DNA of 23,548 nucleotides, from NCBI GenBank assembly GCA_934447715.1, contig CAKSER010000026.1, positions 1-23,548 on the forward strand. Direction: 5' to 3'. Under the pieces are notes generated by a model. That model searched no databases and had not been told where the DNA came from. It worked only from the letters and a program-made list of their open reading frames with translations. The position numbers and the translations under genes were made by a program. This DNA is from an uncultured Eubacteriales bacterium. Its GTDB lineage: Bacteria > Bacillota > Clostridia > Oscillospirales > CAG-272. Positions 14,374 through 21,884 of this stretch are shown here, one piece after another (position 1 is the first letter of the stretch; each line of letters begins with the position of its first letter).

Positions 14374-15249
14374 TCCTGCGGCAACTATAGGGGCACGGTA
14401 CAGAACAACAACGGCAGTATTACCGGCGGCAGTTTCACAACCGTAAGCGGTAAGTTCATAATCACTTTTGATCCTGCCAACGGGGGAGATATTTTCAAAC
14501 AGGAAGTTACATGGAATATAAATGGAAAAAGACTTACCGAACCAAGCCCGGCACCAACCAAGGAGGGCTATACCTTTGCCGGATGGTATTATGACAATAA
14601 CGGAACAAATACGAAATGGGACTTTGGATCAGACAAAGCAAAATACACCACGACTCTTACGGCAGTTTTTGAGAGAATCGGAGATGGCAGCCATGTACAC
14701 GCTGCTATACTGGTGGAAAAAGTAGATGCGACCTGCACAACCGACGGTACAAAAGCACATTATACCTGTGAATGCGGTAAGAAGTTCAGTGATGCAACCG
14801 CAAGCGTAGAAATAACCGATGACAGCACGCTTGTCATTCCTGCAGGGCATGGCTATGGCTCTTGGGAAGTCGTTATAGCTGCAACCTGCTTTGCAAAGGG
14901 CGTCGAAAAACGCACCTGCTCAGACTGCGGTAAAGCTTACGGTGAGCTTGATGCAGACAATCACACAAGCCTCAAGCATATCGAAGCCAAAGCAGCGACA
15001 AAGGATGCAGAGGGAAATATCGAATACTGGCACTGTGAGGACTGCGACAAATACTTTGCCGATGCTTCGGTAGAAAATGAAATAACAAAGTCTGATACCG
15101 TAATAAAGAAGCTGCAGGACGAACCGGAATCTCCTAAGACCGGAGAGGGAGGCGTGCTGACGACTTTCATTGCGACGCTTCTTATCAGCGCCGGAATTAT
15201 TTTCTGCACCGCATCCTTCGGCAGGAGAAAAAAATTCTCGCGGAATTGA
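14371..15249 (+). pseudogene. 3' part of a wall-anchored surface protein gene (5'-truncated)
   Basis: The frame is open from 14341 to 15249 but has no usable start. The sequence begins mid-protein with GTISCGNYRGTVQNNNGSIT, typical of repeated TI(S/T)GG..NG.V surface repeats. Next comes a Listeria-Bacteroides (InlB B-type) repeat: ITFDPANGGDIF, then EGYTFAGWYYDNN and LTAVFERI. Then follow two or three repeats with paired cysteines (CTTDGTKAHYTCECGKKF, CSDCGKAYGELDADNH, CEDCDKYFADASVENEI). It ends with a sorting signal: SPKTGE, a hydrophobic helix and GRRKKFSRN. The SPKTG form matches the (S/P)PxTG signals recognised by clostridial class B-like sortases. The N-terminus and signal peptide are lost, replaced by the TetR remnant, so an exported product is unlikely. 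An ATG at 14713 would give 178 residues but has no signal peptide. Confidence 0.75.
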
Positions 15250-15335
15250 TTTTTGCGGAATTTATCAGGACTTGTCCATGTAAACCGCCGGTCATAACCA
15301 CCGGTTTAGTGAACATGTCAAGTATAGGCAGATAT

Positions 15336-15374
15336 TTAAACCCCTGTTCGATTCTACACTGCTCAGGGGTTTAA
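15336..15374 (+). terminator. Hairpin after the truncated surface-protein gene
   Basis: Perfect 11-bp stem TTAAACCCCTG / CAGGGGTTTAA (15336-15346 with 15364-15374), an 17-base loop, and only a weak T-rich tail (GTTTAATTT). A second hairpin (TAAACCG / CGGTTTA, near 15281-15307) lies before it. The 15250-15591 gap otherwise holds the palindrome at 15443 and AT-rich DNA. Confidence 0.5.
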
Positions 15375-15442
15375 GTTTAATTTAAAAAAATTGAAAATCT
15401 GGACTATATTTTCATTGCTTTATATAAAAAACCGAAATGATG

Positions 15443-15478
15443 TAATTTCAAAAGAGTCAATTGACACTTTTGAAATTA
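15443..15478. repeat. 36-bp near-perfect palindrome upstream of the surface-protein gene
   Basis: TAATTTCAAAAG and its exact complement CTTTTGAAATTA flank the self-complementary GTCAATTGAC; the only mismatches are the A/A pair at 15455 and 15466. The centre contains TTGACA (15461-15466). A TATGAT at 15500-15505 could be the -10 box of the surface-protein gene, but the spacing to TTGACA is 33 bases. It lacks a T-run on either side, so it is more likely a protein-binding or cruciform site than a terminator. Confidence 0.8.
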
Positions 15479-15591
15479 TGATGAAATCCCCATATGTTAT
15501 ATGATAAAATATCCTTGTCTTAATACATCCTTAAAACATAATGGTATTTGACTGCAAAAGCTTGCAGAAAAAGCTGCAGAGGGGAGAAAAT

Positions 15592-17631
15592 ATGAAAACT
15601 TCAACAATAAGAACAAGGCTGCTTATTGCCTTGCTTGCGCTTTACATGGTGCTGTCACTCATGCCACTGTCATTTTTTGCGGCAGGTTTGACAGTCAGCA
15701 ATGAAACAGAATTGACGACGGCACTTAATAATGCGGACTGTACCGAGATCAAGTTAGGCGGAAACATTGAGACCGCTTGGGAACTTGAGGTGAACCGCAC
15801 CGTGGCGCTGGACCTGAACGGATATACCTTGAGTTGCAGCTCAACAGGTGAGGATATAATTTGGGTGCGCAGCAACGGAAACCTGACGGTAAAGGACAGC
15901 GGCACCGGCGGCAAGATCGACGGGCAGAACAAAAATTGCGGATTTAATGTCAAAGGCGGCACGCTGATCCTGGAGAGCGGCAGTATCGTGAATTGTACGG
16001 ACGATGGTGACGGCGGTGCAGTGGATGTTTCCAATACCGGTGTAACGGAAACGCCGGTCAAGTATGGTAAATTCGTGATGAACGGCGGTGCCATCATGGA
16101 CTGCATGGCCGATGATGACGCCGGCGCTGTGGATATTGGCAGCGGCTGCACTTTCATTATGAACGGCGGTACCATCGGTAATTGCAGAGCCGACGATGAC
16201 GGCGGTGCGGTATTTATTAAGCAGAGCGGCACCTTTGAGCTGAACGGCGGCGTCATTCAGAATTGCTCTGCCGGTACCAACGGCGGCGCGGTGAATATTT
16301 ATCAAGACGGCCGCTTTACTATGACAGGCGGTACTATAAAAAGCTGCAAAGTAGATCAGGGTGGGATCGGCAATGCGGTGTACGGCAGCAACAATAAGGC
16401 TGTGGTCACCATGACCGGCGGTACCTTTGAAGACTGCGGCGTATTTCCTTATTCCTTTGATGAATTTACCGTTACCTTTGATTCTGACGGCGGCAGCGCC
16501 GTGTCCGAGCAGAAGCTGCGGAATGCTCCGGCAATAAAGCCTGCCGATCCGAAGAAGAACGGCTATGATTTTGCAGGGTGGTATCTCGGAGATATGCAGT
16601 ATACCTTTGATTCAAATGTCGCTGCTAATATTACTCTGAAAGCACATTGGACGCCCACATCTACGCCGACCGCTGTCACAGCGGCAACGATTGAAAATGT
16701 CAAATTCAACTATCAGCCTGGTGATTCGCCTAAGGCAACGGCGCAGGTGACGGTTGCCGACCGGGACAAATACGAGATCGCCTATGAATGCTGGCAGCAG
16801 TTTGAAAACAACGAGCCTGTTGCAGCATGGTATTCTGATAATGGCTCGCACGGCTCTTTACCGACCATAACCGAATTTGAAAGCGGAAAGAGCTATGTAT
16901 ATTCAATTATGCTGAAGCCGAAAGCCGGATATTCCTTCAGCAGTGAAACCGTTATTACCGTGAACGGACAAAAAGTATCGGCGCCTTTTGTCGGCGGTTC
17001 AATGTATATCCCTGCCGTTAAGACGATTACTATGTCTACCGTCACCGTCATTGATGTGGTAGAGATCAACGGTGTCACCGTCAGCTTTAAAGACGGAGAT
17101 ACGCCGGTGTTTACCGGAAAGGTGCCGGATGGTGCAAACTACGCATTCCGCTGTGAGTGGTGGGAGCTCGACAGCAAGACCGGTGCGATGTCTACCGACT
17201 TCGGCAATTTCTATGAAAACAAATTCACCGCTTTTGAAGCCGGGAAAACCTACCATTACGGTGTTTATGTGACAACTTACGGCGATGTCGGAAATGTCCG
17301 CTATATATTCGGACCTGATACCAAGCTGAAAATCAACGGTGAGTTTGTAAATTATGAGCGTTACGGCGGCGATGAGAGCGATGGCTCCGACGGTACCCTG
17401 TGGGTCATAACCGATCTTGCTATGATACCGCAGAGCGGCAGCGAAAGCAGCAATGAAAGCGAAAGTGCCGTTGTAACAAACAAGCCGGCAGACGATACCA
17501 AAAAGAACGATGACGCACCGAAGACGGCGGATGAGAGCAACATCGTTATGTGGGTGGTAATTCTCATTGTTACCGGTGTTCTGATCGTCTTGCTCATGAC
17601 TGTCAAAAAGAAGTATTTTAAGACAAAGTAA
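15592..17631 (+). CDS. Wall-anchored beta-helix surface protein
   Basis: A 679-residue exported protein. A signal peptide (LLIALLALYMVLSLMPLSFF, cleavage probably near residue 31) is followed by a right-handed beta-helix region (about 40-285). Its last five or so turns are near-repeats of about 27 residues with MNGG(T/A)I..C.ADDD.GAV. An InlB B-type repeat lies at about 291-353 (VTFDSDGGSAV, GYDFAGWYL). Two related Ig-like domains follow (about 362-475 and 484-605, each ending in I.VNG/KING). Then come a serine-rich linker and a C-terminal anchor: APKTAD (642-647), a hydrophobic helix and KKKYFKTK. APKTA departs from LPxTG at the glycine. AGGGGAG lies six bases before the ATG at 15592; an in-frame ATG at 15541 would spoil the signal peptide. 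It probably acts in adhesion; the ligand is unknown. Confidence 0.88.
   Translation: MKTSTIRTRLLIALLALYMVLSLMPLSFFAAGLTVSNETELTTALNNADCTEIKLGGNIETAWELEVNRTVALDLNGYTLSCSSTGEDIIWVRSNGNLTVKDSGTGGKIDGQNKNCGFNVKGGTLILESGSIVNCTDDGDGGAVDVSNTGVTETPVKYGKFVMNGGAIMDCMADDDAGAVDIGSGCTFIMNGGTIGNCRADDDGGAVFIKQSGTFELNGGVIQNCSAGTNGGAVNIYQDGRFTMTGGTIKSCKVDQGGIGNAVYGSNNKAVVTMTGGTFEDCGVFPYSFDEFTVTFDSDGGSAVSEQKLRNAPAIKPADPKKNGYDFAGWYLGDMQYTFDSNVAANITLKAHWTPTSTPTAVTAATIENVKFNYQPGDSPKATAQVTVADRDKYEIAYECWQQFENNEPVAAWYSDNGSHGSLPTITEFESGKSYVYSIMLKPKAGYSFSSETVITVNGQKVSAPFVGGSMYIPAVKTITMSTVTVIDVVEINGVTVSFKDGDTPVFTGKVPDGANYAFRCEWWELDSKTGAMSTDFGNFYENKFTAFEAGKTYHYGVYVTTYGDVGNVRYIFGPDTKLKINGEFVNYERYGGDESDGSDGTLWVITDLAMIPQSGSESSNESESAVVTNKPADDTKKNDDAPKTADESNIVMWVVILIVTGVLIVLLMTVKKKYFKTK
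15950..16440 (+). repeat. Tandem beta-helix repeats within the surface-protein gene
   Basis: About five units of 75-85 bases encode GGAV.I...G.F.MNGG.I..C.(A)DD. The DNA repeats AACGGCGGT and GACGGCGGTGC at each turn and is visibly more GC-rich than the flanks. Each unit places one cysteine and an acidic cluster at the same turn position. Confidence 0.75.
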
Positions 17632-17682
17632 AAAAGTAAATATTCATTTGCGTAAAATAATCATTTGCGTTTTCCGTGGATG

Positions 17683-17727
17683 GGAGCAGGCAGGCTTGAT
17701 CTTGGCTTGCCTGTTCCTTTTTTCTTC
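17683..17727 (+). terminator. Intrinsic terminator after the surface-protein gene
   Basis: A 13-bp stem with two G-U pairs, GGAGCAGGCAGGC / GCTTGCCTGTTCC (17683-17695 with 17705-17717), then a run of six T. Confidence 0.88.
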
Positions 17728-17832
17728 GCTTTTTTATCAATTTTTATTAATCTTCCGTCAATCGTAAGGGAGGGAATTTTCGGTGTGAGGCTATGCTGCC
17801 GAAAAAGGAAAAATAAAAGGGAACAGCAGGTC

Positions 17833-17866
17833 TTTTTGCAGGATTGGAATTCAAATCCTGCAAAAA
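17833..17866. repeat. 13-bp inverted repeat upstream of the gdhA promoter
   Basis: TTTTTGCAGGATT / AATCCTGCAAAAA with an 8-base loop, about 35 bases before the -35 box. It may be a backup terminator or a regulator site; the sequence does not decide. Apart from this, the 17632-18058 gap holds the terminator, the gdhA promoter and its leader. Confidence 0.6.
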
Positions 17867-17901
17867 ACGCAATTTTTTTGATTAAATCATTGAAAAATAT
17901 A

Positions 17902-17930
17902 TTGACAAAGAAGAAGAACGGCTGTATAAT
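17902..17930 (+). promoter_or_regulatory. Perfect-consensus sigma-A promoter of gdhA
   Basis: TTGACA (17902-17907), 17-base spacer, TATAAT (17925-17930): full consensus in both boxes. Predicted start near 17937, giving a leader of about 120 bases. Confidence 0.93.
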
Positions 17931-17944
17931 TTAGACAATGTTTT

Positions 17945-18028
17945 CGGCGGATTTTTTGAAGATTATAGCCGTGTAGGAAAAAGAAGTACCGGGTAGTTAA
18001 AAAATTCAAAGTGTTTTCCGCCGTTTTT
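17945..18028 (+). promoter_or_regulatory. Attenuator-like fold in the gdhA leader
   Basis: CGGCGGA (17945-17951) pairs with TCCGCCG (18017-18023) and TTTGAA (17955-17960) with TTCAAA (18005-18010). This forms one long two-part stem that is followed at once by TTTTT (18024-18028). It could terminate transcription before gdhA under some condition. No known riboswitch consensus was recognised in the loop. Confidence 0.4.
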
Positions 18029-18058
18029 ACGATTTTTTGCGGTATTTGGAGGTTACTA

Positions 18059-19399
18059 ATGAAAAACGAATATCTTATAAGTGTTCTTGAAAATGTAAAA
18101 AAGAGAAATGCAGGTGAGCCGGAATTTATCCAGGCAGTTACAGAGGTGCTTGAGACCCTCGAGCCTGTAATCGACGTTCGTCCGGATCTTGTTGAGGCAG
18201 GCGTGCTTGACAGACTTGTTGAGCCGGAAAGACAGATCATTTTCCGTGTACCGTGGGTAGACGACAACGGCAAGGTTCGGGTCAACCGCGGATACAGAGT
18301 TCAGTTCAACTCTGCAATCGGACCGTACAAGGGCGGTATCAGACTTCATCCGTCGGTATATATCGGAATTATTAAGTTCCTCGGATTTGAGCAGATCTTT
18401 AAAAACAGCCTTACAACGCTTCCGATGGGCGGCGCAAAGGGAGGCTCAGACTTTGATCCTAAGGGCAAGAGCGATGGAGAGGTAATGCGTTTCTGCCAGA
18501 GCTTTATGACAGAGCTTTACAGACATATCGGCGCTGACTGCGACGTTCCGGCAGGCGATATCGGTACAGGCGCAAGAGAGATCGGATATATGTTCGGTCA
18601 GTACAAGAGACTTCAGAACGAGTTTACCGGCGTTCTTACAGGAAAAGGACTTCAGTACGGCGGATCGCTTGCAAGAACACAGGCAACAGGCTACGGTCTT
18701 TGCTACTTTACAAGCGAGATGCTCAAGGCTAACGGCAAGGACTTCAAGGATAAGAAGGTTATCGTTTCCGGCTCCGGAAATGTTGCAATCTATGCAAACG
18801 AGAAGGCAACTGCCTTCGGCGCAAAGGTAATTGCAATGTCCGACTCGAACGGATATATTTATGATCCTAACGGGCTTGATCTTGCAACAATCAAGCAGCT
18901 CAAGGAAGTTGAGAGAAAGAGAATCAAGGAGTATGTAAATACTCATCCCAACGCTGAGTACCATGAGGGCTGCAAGGGAATCTGGACTATTCCGTGTGAC
19001 ATCGCTCTTCCGTGCGCTACACAGAACGAGATCGATAAGGAAAGTGCCGAGATTCTTGCAAAGAACGGCTGCTTCTGCGTTTCCGAGGGAGCTAACATGC
19101 CCTCAACACCCGAGGCAATCGAGGTTTACTTTGCAAACAACATGCTTTACGGTCCCGCAAAGGCTGCAAACGCAGGCGGAGTTGCAACCTCCGGTCTTGA
19201 GATGAGCCAGAACTCTATCAGATACAGCTGGACATTTGAGGAGGTTGACGAGAAGCTCCACGGAATTATGAAGGAGATCTTCGCTTCCTGCGATAAGGCT
19301 GCAAAGGAGTACGGCATGGAGGGCAACTACATGGCAGGCGCAAACATCGCCGGCTTCCTCAAGGTTGCCGAGGCAATGAAGGCTCAGGGCTGCTGCTGA
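18059..19399 (+). CDS. gdhA: Glutamate dehydrogenase (hexameric, probably NADP-dependent)
   Basis: Interconverts 2-oxoglutarate plus ammonia and glutamate, linking nitrogen assimilation to carbon metabolism. The 446-residue length is that of the hexameric bacterial enzymes. Substrate-site residues are visible: YKGGIRLHP (K91), LPMGGAKGGSDFDP with catalytic K127, and VPAGDIGTGAREIGYM with catalytic D167. The coenzyme domain begins near VIVSGSGNVAIYANEKA (GSGNVA in place of a strict GxGxxG). NADP preference is assumed from resemblance to the GdhA group. GGAGG sits six bases before the ATG; the frame to 18011 is an unsupported extension. Codon choice (AAG, GGC, AGA, CTT) is more biased than in neighbours, and with the perfect promoter suggests high expression. 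It is transcribed alone. Confidence 0.97.
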   Translation: MKNEYLISVLENVKKRNAGEPEFIQAVTEVLETLEPVIDVRPDLVEAGVLDRLVEPERQIIFRVPWVDDNGKVRVNRGYRVQFNSAIGPYKGGIRLHPSVYIGIIKFLGFEQIFKNSLTTLPMGGAKGGSDFDPKGKSDGEVMRFCQSFMTELYRHIGADCDVPAGDIGTGAREIGYMFGQYKRLQNEFTGVLTGKGLQYGGSLARTQATGYGLCYFTSEMLKANGKDFKDKKVIVSGSGNVAIYANEKATAFGAKVIAMSDSNGYIYDPNGLDLATIKQLKEVERKRIKEYVNTHPNAEYHEGCKGIWTIPCDIALPCATQNEIDKESAEILAKNGCFCVSEGANMPSTPEAIEVYFANNMLYGPAKAANAGGVATSGLEMSQNSIRYSWTFEEVDEKLHGIMKEIFASCDKAAKEYGMEGNYMAGANIAGFLKVAEAMKAQGCC

Positions 19400-19420
19400 C
19401 GGCATCCTAAACGTCAGGCG

Positions 19421-19551
19421 GCCGTGCGGTGGGGGTATAAAGCCCAAGTGCCACGGCACAGCCTCTATAAATCAGCACAGCAGATTTTATATTTTAAAGT
19501 CAAAACCGGGGTATATCCGGTTGACGCAGCCCCCTGAAAGGGGTAAGCTGC
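19421..19551 (+). other. Series of hairpins in the gdhA 3' region, possible 3'-derived RNA
   Basis: Three hairpins precede the gdhA terminator. GCCGTG (19421-19426) pairs with CACGGC (19452-19457). AACCGG (19504-19509) pairs with CCGGTT (19517-19522). A compound stem GCAGC+CCCC pairs with GGGG+GCTGC (19526-19551). No promoter of its own was found, so this would be the gdhA 3' UTR or an RNA processed from it. The 19400-19732 gap contains no credible gene. Confidence 0.35.
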
Positions 19552-19598
19552 AGACATATTCCCCTAAAAAGGACACAGAAGGTTTGACACTGTAATCG

Positions 19599-19632
19599 AA
19601 AGCAGCCGCGGAAAGTGCGGCTGCTTTTTATG
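19599..19632 (+). terminator. Intrinsic terminator of gdhA
   Basis: AAAGCAGCCGC / GCGGCTGCTTT (19599-19609 with 19617-19627) with a 7-base loop and continuing T-run. It lies 200 bases after the gdhA stop codon. Confidence 0.9.
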
Positions 19633-19651
19633 TGATGCCATTAAGGCATTA

Positions 19652-19694
19652 AAAAAGCCGACCGAACGTTTTATTTCCGTTCAGCCGGCTTTTT
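19652..19694 (-). terminator. Terminator of the metallopeptidase-like lipoprotein gene
   Basis: AAAAAGCCG + GAACG pairs with CGTTC + CGGCTTTTT around a 3x3 internal loop. T-runs lie on both strands; it serves the minus-strand gene ending at 19733 and may back up the gdhA terminator. Confidence 0.8.
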
Positions 19695-19732
19695 AAGCTT
19701 TAAGATTCAGTATCCGGTTTTCATATACTGCT

Positions 19733-21712
19733 TTAGTTGCTGCTTTGATCCTTAGAGCTTAAAAGGTATTTTTCCCAGGAAAGCTCCTTTGCATCCGAGC
19801 AGGATTTAAAATACTTTCTCAATATCTTTGCATATTCCTCTGCCTTTTGGCGAAGGTGAGGGCAGCTGTCAAACATTTCCGAGCCGCTGTCTTCTGCGAA
19901 ATAGCATTTCATCAGATTTTCAAATATTTCAGCGCGATCCTCTGTCGGGTGAGTTCTTGAATAGCCCGATACAAACCAGACATTGTCAGGATCGTCATTT
20001 AAATATGTGTAGTCGGTAAGCTCTAAGTAGTTTTGATATGAATCGGCATACGCACCGTCAGGGGAAAGAGCCGCCCAGACCTCGTCATAAGTGAGATTTT
20101 CATCTCTTGTCATTACATAGGCAATGTGATTGTCAAATGCGTGAGACAGCTCATGAGAAAGGGTTCCCTGAATGTCCTGGGCAACGTCGATTGCAATGGT
20201 TATATATCCGTTTTCGATCGTTGTAACTCCGCCTGCCGAGGGAACACCGTCGGTTCCGACGCCGTAAATACTTCCGCACAGGTATATTCTAAGCCCTCTC
20301 CAGCAGTCCTGATATGCCTCTTTGAACATTCCCTTCGGATAAGCCTCAAGGGTTTGCTTTACCTTGCCGAGCGTTGTATATATTTTCATCCTGTCCTTTG
20401 CAGCAACGGCGACATAATCCGAGATCGAAAAATCGTTGCCCTCAGAGCCTACAAGCAGATCGATTTCATATGTCTGCTCGATATCATTTATCATTTCGTC
20501 GATCATACTGTCGATATGGGTTTTCGGCAGTATTTCAATGCTGGTTTCCTTGCTGCTGTAGGAGAGCGAGGAAGGATCGAGGAGAAAAAGCTCTTCGCTT
20601 TCGCCGCTGTAATTGCTGTTGCGTGTTATGTAGATTCTGTTGCCGCTTTTTATCGACGTATAATAATTTTCGCCGCCGTCGGAAATTTCAAAGAGCAGTT
20701 CGGGTGAAAGAAGCGAATAGATTCGGATTCCGCTCTCGTGGTCGGCAATTGCAATTCCGTCACCAATATAGTTTACATGATCTGCTCCGGTATTTTCAGC
20801 GGCAGATCCGAAATCGATTGCGGCAAAATAACCGGTTTTGTAATCCTCGACATACAGAAGTCCGTTTTGCGTGACATAAAGAAGATCGTTTTCCCCAAGG
20901 GCTATATAGTTTTCGGTGTTGAGCTCTACCATGTTATAGGTTCCGTCTTCCGGATTTATTTCATAGCAGATATCAGGAGACGAATACAGCTTGAGAACAT
21001 CGTCAAACGCCCACGGGTATGCAAAGCTGTCCACTCCGTTAAGCTTAAAATCGGAGACTTTTCCGGTTTCGGTGCTGAAAACAGAGATCGTCTCGCTTTC
21101 GTAGATTCTGTATGCAAGATATTTTCCGTTCGAAGACACGACGTAGAAGGCAGGGTATTTTTCTTCTGCAGGATCCAACTCAATTACCTTTTCATAGCTT
21201 TCCTTAATATTACTGTTGCTGTCAATAATGTAAAGGCTGTAGTCGCTTGAGATATAGGCAACGCGCTTTTCGCTGATCTTAAGAATATCAAATATCGCCG
21301 GAACCTCGGTTTTTCCGAGCTCCTTTCCGGTGTCAAGATCGGTAGTCGAAAGCGAAAGATTTTCACCGTCCGCTTTTACCGTGAAAAGAATATTTTCGTT
21401 TATTACTATCCTTTGAACGTCAGTTCCTAAAATAATTCCGGTGCTTAACAGACCGTCAATTTCGGATTTTGTGCAGTAATCCGGAACCTTGCATGAAAGA
21501 ATTTTTTCAATATCGCCGAGTTTTTCTTTAAGGGCGGCGGCGTTTTGGTCCGGTTTTTCATCTGTTACAGGCGGCTCTTCTGTTCCGCCGGACGAGACAG
21601 AACTGCTTTTATCTGTTGTGTCGGTCGGATCTGATGGGTTTTTACTGTTAAATGTGCAGGATGAAAGCAGAATCGCCGAGAGCATTAAAACGGCAATCAG
21701 TTTTTTTAACAT
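19733..21712 (-). CDS. Large lipoprotein with propeller-like region and HExxH metallopeptidase-like domain
   Basis: A 659-residue exported lipoprotein: signal peptide and lipobox LLSSC (C19), then a Ser/Thr/Pro-rich tether to about residue 58. Residues 100-395 consist of short beta repeats of the form (L/V)YI.D.....E.., such as KRVAYISSDYSLYIIDS and ENDLLYVTQNGLLYVED, resembling a seven-bladed or similar beta-propeller. The C-terminal 250 residues contain TLSHELSHAFD with H520-E521-x-x-H524, and TEDRAEIFENLM about 70 residues later. E591 or E595 in that segment could be the third zinc ligand of a gluzincin-type peptidase. I cannot name the family. The start is set by AAAGGA before the ATG at 21712; an ATG at 21727 has no site. 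A promoter (21782-21810) lies upstream, only about 40 bases from the divergent rnpB promoter. Confidence 0.82.
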   Translation of the reverse strand: MLKKLIAVLMLSAILLSSCTFNSKNPSDPTDTTDKSSSVSSGGTEEPPVTDEKPDQNAAALKEKLGDIEKILSCKVPDYCTKSEIDGLLSTGIILGTDVQRIVINENILFTVKADGENLSLSTTDLDTGKELGKTEVPAIFDILKISEKRVAYISSDYSLYIIDSNSNIKESYEKVIELDPAEEKYPAFYVVSSNGKYLAYRIYESETISVFSTETGKVSDFKLNGVDSFAYPWAFDDVLKLYSSPDICYEINPEDGTYNMVELNTENYIALGENDLLYVTQNGLLYVEDYKTGYFAAIDFGSAAENTGADHVNYIGDGIAIADHESGIRIYSLLSPELLFEISDGGENYYTSIKSGNRIYITRNSNYSGESEELFLLDPSSLSYSSKETSIEILPKTHIDSMIDEMINDIEQTYEIDLLVGSEGNDFSISDYVAVAAKDRMKIYTTLGKVKQTLEAYPKGMFKEAYQDCWRGLRIYLCGSIYGVGTDGVPSAGGVTTIENGYITIAIDVAQDIQGTLSHELSHAFDNHIAYVMTRDENLTYDEVWAALSPDGAYADSYQNYLELTDYTYLNDDPDNVWFVSGYSRTHPTEDRAEIFENLMKCYFAEDSGSEMFDSCPHLRQKAEEYAKILRKYFKSCSDAKELSWEKYLLSSKDQSSN

Positions 21713-21781
21713 ATCGGTTCCTTTCATTATACTTGTTTTATTTTACATTCATTCTTAATCATTTTATTCCTATCTATCCGC

Positions 21782-21810
21782 ATTTTAGCATATGCAGGCA
21801 TCTAAGTCAA
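21782..21810 (-). promoter_or_regulatory. Sigma-A promoter of the metallopeptidase-like lipoprotein gene
   Basis: Minus strand: TTGACT (21810-21805), 17-base spacer, TAAAAT (21787-21782). It is divergent from the rnpB promoter. Confidence 0.78.
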
Positions 21811-21849
21811 TCATTAAATGATCAAAAAAGTGTTTTTGATGTCTTCTTC

Positions 21850-21878
21850 TTGACAAAAAGAGAAAAACAATGTATAAT
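21850..21878 (+). promoter_or_regulatory. Perfect-consensus sigma-A promoter of rnpB
   Basis: TTGACA (21850-21855), 17-base spacer, TATAAT (21873-21878). Predicted start at about 21885 coincides with the first base of helix P1 of the RNase P RNA. Confidence 0.93.
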
Positions 21879-21884
21879 CCGTAA

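Noticed and set aside
15642..16305. Minus-strand frames of 154-204 codons opposite the beta-helix repeats
   Set aside because: Their repeat character simply mirrors the sense-strand repeats.
16012..16440. Direct repeats that at first glance suggest a repeat array or CRISPR
   Set aside because: The units are coding, in frame, degenerate and without unique spacers; they are beta-helix turns.
17665..17934. Small plus-strand frame of 89 codons between the surface-protein gene and gdhA
   Set aside because: It runs through a strong terminator, a 13-bp inverted repeat and the gdhA promoter, and has no ribosome binding site.
18446..19459. Minus-strand frames of 118-172 codons opposite gdhA
   Set aside because: Shadows of a strongly codon-biased gene, without ribosome binding sites or protein-like composition.
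20126..21250. Plus-strand frames of 166-193 codons opposite the metallopeptidase-like lipoprotein gene
   Set aside because: Cysteine- and arginine-rich translations typical of antisense frames; no start signals.
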